Source of the DNA: an uncultured Burkholderiales bacterium
GTDB lineage: Bacteria > Pseudomonadota > Gammaproteobacteria > Burkholderiales > Burkholderiaceae_C
Direction of reading: 5' to 3'
DNA: 56,209 nt
Assembly (NCBI GenBank): GCA_902825995.1
Contig: CADEDE010000010.1
Span: 1 to 56,209, forward strand
The notes beneath the pieces were generated by a model that did not search any database, was not told where the DNA came from, and worked only from the letters and a program-made list of their open reading frames with translations. Positions 35,037-41,774 of this stretch are shown piece after piece (position 1 is the first letter of the stretch; every line of letters begins with the position of its first letter). A program made the position numbers and the translations under genes.

Positions 35037-35660
35037 CTACATGTTGCAGGCGCCCGTGGCCGCATTCGCAGGCGTGAACATGCTGTCGGCCGCGCTGAAC
35101 TCGTCTTGCCCCGCCACCATCGGCCGGCCGATCCAATACGCAATCAGCTTGGCGTTGGCATCGTTCTGATCAGCAAAAATCACGCCACCCCCGTGCAGCA
35201 CATTCAGCGTCAGGGGTTTGGTCATCAGGCGGCTCTGCAAGGGCGCGCCGATGACCGTCGAACCTTGCGATGAATAGAAATTCTTGTAGATGTCGGTCAG
35301 GCGCACGACGTCGGGTGTATTCGCCGGATTCGTCAGATCGACGGCGGTTGCGCTTTGCACGATGCGCAGGGCGCCGCCGGTGCCGCTGCTGTTGTCATGG
35401 CAGCCCGAGGAGGCGCAGGTATTCGTCGAGATCACGCCGCCCTGGTTGATCTGCAGCCGCGCCAGAAAGATCGGGTTGATGCACTTCTGGAAATACACGA
35501 ACGAAAGTTTTTGCCCGCCAGTGGCGGGCGGGTTCTGAATCGAGGGCGGGTTGCCCAGCGGGTTTCCATCCCCGCCACCGCAACCCGACACAAGGGCCGC
35601 CGCCAACAAGCCCGATGTCAGGCTGAGGGCGAACGGCGGGCGCTCTATTGGTTTCACCAT
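35037..35660 (-). CDS. Cytochrome-c-like lipoprotein
   Basis: 207-aa predicted lipoprotein (LLAAALVSGCGGG). After a Gly/Asn/Pro-rich linker, a domain follows with an apparent haem site CASSGCHDN, which is CxxxCH, not the standard CxxCH, and further Cys at FQKCINPIF and near the C-terminus (ATGACNM). A planctomycete-type/cytochrome C domain is plausible. The ATG overlaps the stop of the HzsA-related gene (TAATG), so the two are probably co-translated partners in extracytoplasmic electron transfer. Confidence 0.78.
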   Translation of the reverse strand: MVKPIERPPFALSLTSGLLAAALVSGCGGGDGNPLGNPPSIQNPPATGGQKLSFVYFQKCINPIFLARLQINQGGVISTNTCASSGCHDNSSGTGGALRIVQSATAVDLTNPANTPDVVRLTDIYKNFYSSQGSTVIGAPLQSRLMTKPLTLNVLHGGGVIFADQNDANAKLIAYWIGRPMVAGQDEFSAADSMFTPANAATGACNM

Positions 35661-38638
35661 TACGGGGTGCATCCTGAAGATATCCAGCTGGCGATTGCCG
35701 CATAGCCGGCACTCGCCGGGGCCAACACCGGGGTGGTCTGCCCGATCGCGCCGGCCGGGTGCGGCACGGTCGAGGGTTTGCGCAGCAGCGGGTTGGCCGC
35801 GGCGTTGCAGGTATCGGTGACCATCGTCAGCGTCACGTTGTAGTCGCCATCGGGGCTGCCGGCGAGCACGAAGCGGTTGCGCAGCAACGAGCCACCGGCC
35901 GGCGCGGTGCCCGAGCTGCCGGTCGGTGCATGGCAGGACGCGCAGTTGGCCTGCAATACGGGCATCACCGTGGCTTCGAAGCTTGCCTGGCTGAGCGCCA
36001 CCACGCGGCGCACACTCGGGCTCTTGCTCGGATCGTTGTAGTACTGGCCGCCGAGGTCCATCCACTCGGTGATGACGCGCTTCTCGGCCGCGTTGAGCAG
36101 GCTCGCGTGGTTCGGCCCGCTGGCCGGATCCGGGTGCGCGGTGCGCGCGGCGGCGGGGGCCTTGAGCGCTTCGCCGAACAGGATTTCGGTCAGGCGGCTC
36201 GAGCGCGAGATGCTTTCGGCATCGCTGACCATATTCTCCACCAGGGCCGCGCCGCGCACGATCACCGGCACGCCTTCTTCGAGTCGCGTCTGCGGCTGGC
36301 CGGTGGCGGGGTCGATGACCGGGTCGCCGATCAGCAGTTCGTCGTACGAGACCATGCGCCCGCTGCCACCGAAGCTGGCGCGCAGGTCGAGCTTGACCGG
36401 GTCGGCGTGGCAGTTGGTGCAAGTATTGACACCATTGGCGCCACGCACGCGGGCCCAGATCGGCGCCACGTGGTCGGGGTAGTTGATCACGCCGTTGACC
36501 GGCGCCAGCGTGCCCAGGTTGTCGGCCGGGTTGGCGTTGCCGGCATAGCGAATGGCGATCGGCGCGCGGGCGCGCACGCCGGGCTTGGTGGTATCGGCCC
36601 AGATATCGCTGTAGATCATGTCGGGCGTCAGGTTCAGCGCCGACGGATCCCGGCGCGTGCGCAGCGAGGCCATGGTCTCGCCGGATCGGTGGTCGCTCGA
36701 CAGCGCGGTGTTGATGGCCGCGGGCATCGTATTGACGACGGCACCGGAGTTCAGCGCGGCGCCGCGGCGCGGGCTGTGGCAGCCGTCGCAGGTACGGCGC
36801 TCGCCGGGGCGGACCTGGATCCAGTTCAGGTGGGTTTGCAGTGCGCGGCCCTTGGTGTCGAGGATCGCCAGGCCCAGCGGCACATCGGCCGGCACCAGCA
36901 GCTTGAACGAACCATCGGGCTCGACCGGGGCATAGCCCAGGATCTGCTGCGGCTCGAAATCGGTTTCACCGATGGCTTCGCGCATCCCGGTCATGCCGGC
37001 CACCGGCGCCATCGCGCGGAAGGCGCGCACGAAACGCGCCGGCGAGCAGTGGTAGGCCGGATCGGCCGGATCCTTGATCTTGGCCAGATCGGCGACGCTG
37101 GCGCGCGTATCGGCCGCATCCACCGGTGCGGTCTGGGCGATGCCGCGCGCGCAACCGTCCGGCAGATCGACGGCGGCGATCGTGCGCTCGCCCATGCGGC
37201 CCAAACCGTCGGTGTCATAGACGCTGCGCACTTCGATCAGGGCCAGGCCCTGCGCGGCGAGCGCCTCGTCGATCACGGTCGGCTGGGTTGCATTGGGCTC
37301 GGTGCGCGCCTGCAGCGCGACCGGGTCGGTGTACATGAAGCCGGCCGGCGGCGCGGCGACGATCAGCCAGGTCTGCGCCTTCGGATCGACCATATAGACG
37401 GCATAGGCCGGCGGCGCGTTGTCCTGGATCGTATCGGCGGCCTCCTCGATCGTCGTGCGATCGCTGGCCAGGCGCTCGAGTTCGGCCGGTGTCAACGTGA
37501 CGCAGGGGATCACGTCGCCATTGCGCGTGACTTCGCAGGGCCGGTACGAGACCAGCACGCGGTCGGTGCCGTCCCAGAGCGGGAAGGGCGAGGTCACGCG
37601 GCCGAACATCGACAGGCCGCGGCCGTCGTTGAGGCTGCGGTCGGTCATCTGCCGCTGGCCGCCCGACAAGGCCACGGCGCGGCTGGTCGGCGTGTTCTCC
37701 TCGGAATAGTTGGCCGCATCGATCATCATCAGCGCACCGCCTTCGCGCGTGCCCGACAGCGACATCAACGAGGACACCAACTGGCCGGCGAATGCGCCCT
37801 TGGGGTCCATATCGCGCGGGTGCAGGAAGCTGTTGCCGGCGCTGTGCTCGCCGTAGAGCACGAACATGTCGGTGCCGTCGGGCTTGGCGCGGAAGATCGC
37901 GAAGCGGTTGTTCGGGCCGACATGTTCCCAGCGCGAGAACATGATGTCGCCGTTGGGGCGCACCACCGGGTTGCGGTCGTGGCTCTGGTTGACCGAGATC
38001 TGGGCGATGGCGCCGCCCTGCCCGTCCGCGGTGTGCAGGTTGAGCACGCGCTCGCGCTCGTACTCGTCGGCGGCGAAGCTTGTCACGCCGTTGACCACAC
38101 TCCTGGTCAGGGTCTGGCGATTCGAGGTGAAGACGAAGCCGCGCCCGCCCGGCAGGTAGGCCGGATCGACGTCGTCGTCGCTGGCCGAAGCCGTGATGCG
38201 GCGCAGGCTGCCGCCGGCCAGGCCGCCGGTCGTAGTGTCGTATTCCCAGATATTCCAGGCGCCGGTACAGGCCGGCCCGCCGGCGATGGTCGAGGTATTG
38301 CTCGTCGGGCAGCGCAGCGCGAAGACGATCTTCTTGCCGTCGTAGGAGACCTCGGGGTCCGAGACGTCGCCGTTGCCCTGGGTGATCGCCGCGGTGACGT
38401 TGATCTCGCGCGCGCTGGCGGAAGACTTTTCGCGAATGATCAGGTCGCCGCCGGGTGCGCTGGGCGCGCCATTGGTCGGGTTCATGCGCAGCGTGACGGC
38501 GCGCTTGGCATAGGCCAGCGGCACGTCGCCGTTGACCGTGACGGTGTTGTCGGTGCCGTTGCTGCCGCTGCCGCAGCCCGCGACAACGAGTGCCGCGGCG
38601 AGGGTGGCGAAACCGACGATGGCTGTGGTCTTGTTCAT
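35660..38638 (-). CDS. HzsA-related multihaem lipoprotein
   Basis: 992-aa lipoprotein (LAAALVVAGC, Cys22). The N-terminal half has beta-propeller-like TolB/PD40 segments (VSYDGKKIVFALR, PAYLPGGRGFVFTSNRQ, VVRPNGDIMFSRWEHV), and the C-terminal half carries three haem motifs: CDGCH, CTNCH and CASCH. This combination matches proteins annotated as related to the hydrazine synthase alpha subunit, although anammox chemistry is not implied. It is probably a periplasmic or surface redox enzyme or electron carrier. AGGGAG lies 7 bases before the ATG. It is the second gene of the cluster, 57 bases after apbE. Confidence 0.88.
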   Translation of the reverse strand: MNKTTAIVGFATLAAALVVAGCGSGSNGTDNTVTVNGDVPLAYAKRAVTLRMNPTNGAPSAPGGDLIIREKSSASAREINVTAAITQGNGDVSDPEVSYDGKKIVFALRCPTSNTSTIAGGPACTGAWNIWEYDTTTGGLAGGSLRRITASASDDDVDPAYLPGGRGFVFTSNRQTLTRSVVNGVTSFAADEYERERVLNLHTADGQGGAIAQISVNQSHDRNPVVRPNGDIMFSRWEHVGPNNRFAIFRAKPDGTDMFVLYGEHSAGNSFLHPRDMDPKGAFAGQLVSSLMSLSGTREGGALMMIDAANYSEENTPTSRAVALSGGQRQMTDRSLNDGRGLSMFGRVTSPFPLWDGTDRVLVSYRPCEVTRNGDVIPCVTLTPAELERLASDRTTIEEAADTIQDNAPPAYAVYMVDPKAQTWLIVAAPPAGFMYTDPVALQARTEPNATQPTVIDEALAAQGLALIEVRSVYDTDGLGRMGERTIAAVDLPDGCARGIAQTAPVDAADTRASVADLAKIKDPADPAYHCSPARFVRAFRAMAPVAGMTGMREAIGETDFEPQQILGYAPVEPDGSFKLLVPADVPLGLAILDTKGRALQTHLNWIQVRPGERRTCDGCHSPRRGAALNSGAVVNTMPAAINTALSSDHRSGETMASLRTRRDPSALNLTPDMIYSDIWADTTKPGVRARAPIAIRYAGNANPADNLGTLAPVNGVINYPDHVAPIWARVRGANGVNTCTNCHADPVKLDLRASFGGSGRMVSYDELLIGDPVIDPATGQPQTRLEEGVPVIVRGAALVENMVSDAESISRSSRLTEILFGEALKAPAAARTAHPDPASGPNHASLLNAAEKRVITEWMDLGGQYYNDPSKSPSVRRVVALSQASFEATVMPVLQANCASCHAPTGSSGTAPAGGSLLRNRFVLAGSPDGDYNVTLTMVTDTCNAAANPLLRKPSTVPHPAGAIGQTTPVLAPASAGYAAIASWISSGCTP

Positions 38639-38695
38639 GTGGGGCTCCCTGAGTGCCTTAGAGGTCGATGACAGTGACCGTGAATGCCGGCGCGC

Positions 38696-39697
38696 TCAGG
38701 CCCTCTGCGGGGCCTGGAGTCCGGTCGAGTAATGCAAACGCCCGCCGGCATCGACGCAAAGCGCATCGACTCCCGGCTGCGATTCGATCAGGGCCATGCC
38801 GCGCTCGACGCCGAGCACGAACAGGCTTTTGGACAGGGCCTCGGCCGTCAGGCCGTCGGCGGCGAGGATCGTCACGCTGTGGATCGCCGCCGGCGAGCGG
38901 CCGGTGGCCGGGTCGATGATGTGGTGGTGGCGCAGGCCTCCGGTCTCGAAGAAGCGCTCGTAGTCACCCGAGGTCGAAACCGCGGTGTCTTCGAGCGGAA
39001 GCACGGCCACCAGGGCCTTGGCATCGCGCGGATGGCGCACGCCGATGGTCCAGGGCCGACCACGCTTGTCGCCGATGACGCGGCTGTCGCCGCCGGCGCT
39101 CACAAAAGCGTGTTGGACGCCCAGGCCGGTGAGGATCTTCACCGCGTTATCGACGGCATGCCCCTTGGCAAAGCCACCGAGGTCGATGCGCATGCCGGGG
39201 CGTGCGAAGGCCAGCGTGCGTGTCGCGCGGTCGAGCCTCAGGCCACGCCAGCCAATGGCTGGCTGCGCCTGTGCCAGGGCTTCGCGGCTGGGCGCGATGC
39301 CGGCGCGGTAGTCGTAGAGCTGGCCGACGCTGGCGTAGCTGATGTCGAAGGCGCCCCCCGACAGCGCCGAGAAGGCCAGTGCGCACTCGAGCAGGCCGAA
39401 CATTTCCGCACTCAGGCGCACCGGCTCGGTGGCCGCCAGGCGGTTGATGACAGACAGCTCGGAGTCGGCCTTGTGCGGGCTCATCGCCCGGTCGATGCGG
39501 TGCATCTCGGCCATCACGGCGTCGATCGCGGTATGGCCGGTCAGGTCATCGTCGGCCCACAGCTCGACCGTGATGGCCGTGCCCATGATCGCTTCTTCAC
39601 GCTTGAACCAGCCTGCCTGCACGGCGCGCGCAGGCGGCGGCCGGCGCACCAGGGCGGCGGCATTCGAGGCGGGCGTGGCGGTCAATGAACAGAGCAC
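38696..39697 (-). CDS. apbE: FAD:protein FMN transferase (ApbE)
   Basis: 333-aa ApbE-family enzyme that attaches FMN from FAD to Thr/Ser of target proteins outside the cytoplasm. Motifs are AIMGTAITVELW near residue 37, LGGFAKGHAVD, SAGGDSRVIG, the STSGDYERFF segment and HHIIDPATGRSP. Start is GTG 39697 with a GGAG about 11 bases upstream; a classic signal peptide is not evident, so the N-terminus is uncertain. It heads the 17-kb cluster. I found no typical FMN-bind acceptor protein in the window. Confidence 0.93.
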   Translation of the reverse strand: MLCSLTATPASNAAALVRRPPPARAVQAGWFKREEAIMGTAITVELWADDDLTGHTAIDAVMAEMHRIDRAMSPHKADSELSVINRLAATEPVRLSAEMFGLLECALAFSALSGGAFDISYASVGQLYDYRAGIAPSREALAQAQPAIGWRGLRLDRATRTLAFARPGMRIDLGGFAKGHAVDNAVKILTGLGVQHAFVSAGGDSRVIGDKRGRPWTIGVRHPRDAKALVAVLPLEDTAVSTSGDYERFFETGGLRHHHIIDPATGRSPAAIHSVTILAADGLTAEALSKSLFVLGVERGMALIESQPGVDALCVDAGGRLHYSTGLQAPQRA

Positions 39698-39927
39698 GAT
39701 GCAGTTTCTCCAACCGGATCGGCCCTGCTTGGGCTCGATCCAGCGGGCGCATCTTCAGCGCACGAAGCGCGGATTCATCGTGCATTTGTGTGCAAACCAC
39801 CAGGGCCTTACACGCTGTCGCCGAAGAAACAGGGGCTGTTGGTTTCGCGCGCCGACAGGGCTTGCCTCAAATGTTTGCAAAGGCAAATGACGGTGCGGGA
39901 ATGTGACGCGGCTGGTCGCCTGGCGGG
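39698..39927. other. Intergenic region upstream of the 17-kb cluster
   Basis: 230 bases between the OsmC-like gene and apbE, both on the minus strand. The promoter of the long cluster would be expected here. I see A/T-rich patches with TTTGC/GCAAA repeats around 39815-39890 but no convincing -35/-10 pair. A short open frame on the minus strand (to 39800) overlaps the apbE start and has no family resemblance. Confidence 0.4.
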
Positions 39928-40413
39928 TCACCCGACAACGGGTTCACAGCGCAGCTCGCTTTTCACCGAATTGGCGATGAAGCATTCTTCATGTGCCCGG
40001 TGATGCAGCCGCAGCAACTCGTTGGCGCCGGGCTGCCGCTCGCCACCGAAGCGCACTTCGGGGCGCAGCGTCACCGCCGACATCCAGAGCTTGCCGGCGG
40101 CGTTCTTTGTCATCACACCGACCGCTGCGTCGCGGTAGCTGTCGATCACGTAGCCTTGCTGCGCGGCCAGGGACAGGAACCACAGCATGTGGCAGGCCGC
40201 CAGCGATGCGACGAAGACTTCTTCGGGATCGACGGCGGCGGCATCCGACATCGGCAGCGGCACGACCGAGGGCGACGAGGAGCCGGGCACCTCGGCGCCG
40301 CCATCGAAGCGCAGACTGTGTTTGCGGCTGTAGCGCTGGTCGGTGAAGGCCTCGTGCGCGGCGCGTTGCCACGACACTTCGGCTGCGTGCGCGTGTTTCG
40401 ACGATGAACTCAT
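39928..40413 (-). CDS. OsmC-family protein
   Basis: 161-aa OsmC/Ohr-type protein. The first peroxidatic Cys is in DPEEVFVASLAACHMLWF and the second in EECFIANSVKSEL, as in the family that reduces organic hydroperoxides with dithiol cofactors. The C-terminal GGERQPGANELLRLHHRAHEE helix precedes it. The ATG overlaps the stop of the hydrolase gene (ATGA). It might be redox-related to the neighbouring cluster but is separated by 230 bases. Confidence 0.92.
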   Translation of the reverse strand: MSSSSKHAHAAEVSWQRAAHEAFTDQRYSRKHSLRFDGGAEVPGSSSPSVVPLPMSDAAAVDPEEVFVASLAACHMLWFLSLAAQQGYVIDSYRDAAVGVMTKNAAGKLWMSAVTLRPEVRFGGERQPGANELLRLHHRAHEECFIANSVKSELRCEPVVG

Positions 40414-41369
40414 GGGCGGTTCTCCAGGAAGTCGGTCACCACGGCAACCGTACGTGCCGGGTCTTCTTCCTGCGGCACATGGCCCAGCGCATCGAATACG
40501 ACGAGCTTGGCGCCGCGGATCTCGGCCGCGAAGCGCTCGCCGTTGGCCAGTGGCACCAGGCGGTCGCGCCCGCCCCACAGCACCAGCGTGGGCAAGGCCA
40601 GGGTCTTGATGCGCTCGGCATGCACATCGGCTTCGAGCTGTTGCAGGCGCAGCCCGAGTGCGCGGCGGTTGCCTTCGCGCAGCGTGAGCTCGAAGGTGCG
40701 GTCGATCAGTTCGTCGCCGATGCGCGCCGGGTCGCCATAGACGCTGCGCAGGCTGGCCGCGACCACGGCGCGCGGCAGCAGGTATTCGCCGATGCGCGCG
40801 AGCACGGGGATGCGCGCGATGCGCAAGCCGAGCGGGATATCGTCGGGCGTGAAGGCGTAGCCGGTGGCATCGACGAGGATCAGTTGGGCGAATCGCTGCG
40901 GCGCCAAGGTTGCGGCGCGCCAGGCGATTTCGCCGCCGAGCGAGTTGCCGCCGATCGTGGCCCGCGATAGACCGAGCGCCGCCATCACGTCGAGCACGAA
41001 GCGGGCATAAGTGTCGCCGCGGTAATCGTCGGACGCGTACTGGCCGCTGAAGGGGCCGGTGAGGCCGAAGCCGGGCAGGTCGATGCGGATCACGCGCTTG
41101 TGCGCCTTCAGCGCGGCCGCCCAGCCGTCCCAGGTGTGCAGGCTGGCGCCGGTGCCGTGCAACAGCAAGAGCGGTGCCGGGTCGCTGCGCGGGCCCTCGT
41201 CGCGCAGGTGGACGAGCTGACCCTTGACTTCGATGAAGTCGGACGGCGGCGGCGCCCAGCGGGCGACGAGCGTTTGCACCGGCCGGTCGGGCGCACGGCT
41301 GAGTGCGATGCCCACGGAGGTCAATATCAGCAGCAGGCCGAGCAGGCGCAGCAACAGGCTGGCAGCCAT
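40410..41369 (-). CDS. Alpha/beta hydrolase
   Basis: 319-aa alpha/beta-hydrolase with an N-terminal membrane anchor (ASLLLRLLGLLLILTSVGIAL). The oxyanion motif LLLLHGTGAS, nucleophile elbow GGNSLGG, acid in LWGGRDRLVP and base in DALGHVPQEE form the expected triad. The substrate is unknown; carboxylester, haloalkane or lactone substrates are all possible. It sits 4 bases after the TrhO-like gene and overlaps the OsmC-like gene. Confidence 0.9.
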   Translation of the reverse strand: MAASLLLRLLGLLLILTSVGIALSRAPDRPVQTLVARWAPPPSDFIEVKGQLVHLRDEGPRSDPAPLLLLHGTGASLHTWDGWAAALKAHKRVIRIDLPGFGLTGPFSGQYASDDYRGDTYARFVLDVMAALGLSRATIGGNSLGGEIAWRAATLAPQRFAQLILVDATGYAFTPDDIPLGLRIARIPVLARIGEYLLPRAVVAASLRSVYGDPARIGDELIDRTFELTLREGNRRALGLRLQQLEADVHAERIKTLALPTLVLWGGRDRLVPLANGERFAAEIRGAKLVVFDALGHVPQEEDPARTVAVVTDFLENRP

Positions 41370-41373
41370 TGGC

Positions 41374-41712
41374 TCAGGCCTTGCAGGCAGGGGCCAGGAC
41401 GGCCCTCAGCGTTTCGCGGCCATCGAAAACGAAACTGCGGCCTCGCCAGTGCGGCGCGTCGGGCAGTGTGGGGCTCCCGCTTTCCTTGGCATCGAGCGCG
41501 GCGAATGGAGGTTCCTGCCGCCATCGTGCGAGCCACTCGCGTGCACCGGGATCGGCCCCGGCGACGAACAGGTTGATGCTCTCTTTGGCCAGCAGCACGG
41601 TGCCTTTGATACCGCAGGCCAGGGCAGTTTGGTAAAGCGCGTCGCGCCGTGCCGGCGGACGATCGAGGGCCACGAAGGCGTAGGCGCTGAGGTTCAGGAA
41701 ACGGTCGGGCAC
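41374..41712 (-). CDS. Stand-alone TrhO/YceA N-terminal-domain protein (rhodanese part missing)
   Basis: 112-aa protein starting at GTG that matches only the N-terminal ferredoxin-like domain of TrhO/YceA (UPF0176) tRNA hydroxylases: FLNLSAYAFVALD, RRDALYQTALACGIKGTVLL and AKESINLFVAG. The rhodanese domain with its catalytic Cys is absent; after residue ~95 the sequence ends in FVFDGRETLRAVLAPACKA and stops. No rhodanese remnant is visible in the flanking gene. It could be a truncated pseudogene or a natural single-domain paralogue. Confidence 0.72.
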   Translation of the reverse strand: MPDRFLNLSAYAFVALDRPPARRDALYQTALACGIKGTVLLAKESINLFVAGADPGAREWLARWRQEPPFAALDAKESGSPTLPDAPHWRGRSFVFDGRETLRAVLAPACKA

Positions 41713-41762
41713 GGTTTGATTTTAGGAGCGCTGCGCGCGATCGGTCGGCTGTGGCCGCTCTC

Positions 41763-41768
41763 TACAAT
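41763..41768 (+). promoter_or_regulatory. Possible -10 hexamer for dnaE
   Basis: TACAAT lies 6 bases before the dnaE ATG, so transcription would begin at or beside the A of the ATG. The -35 region (around 41740) is poor. No Shine-Dalgarno is visible apart from a weak GGA. A leaderless message is possible. Confidence 0.3.
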
Positions 41769-41774
41769 TGGATC

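Noticed and set aside
35660-38638. Anammox-type hydrazine synthase function for the HzsA-related protein
   Set aside because: Resemblance to the HzsA-related family does not imply the reaction; no hydrazine synthase beta/gamma genes or other anammox genes are present.
35759-38671. 970-codon open frame on the plus strand opposite the HzsA-related gene
   Set aside because: Composition is Arg/His/Gly-rich shadow sequence. The minus-strand frame has a lipobox, three CxxCH motifs and a good Shine-Dalgarno.
39597-39800. 67-codon frame overlapping the apbE start
   Set aside because: It overlaps the ApbE N-terminus in another frame, and has no Shine-Dalgarno or family resemblance.
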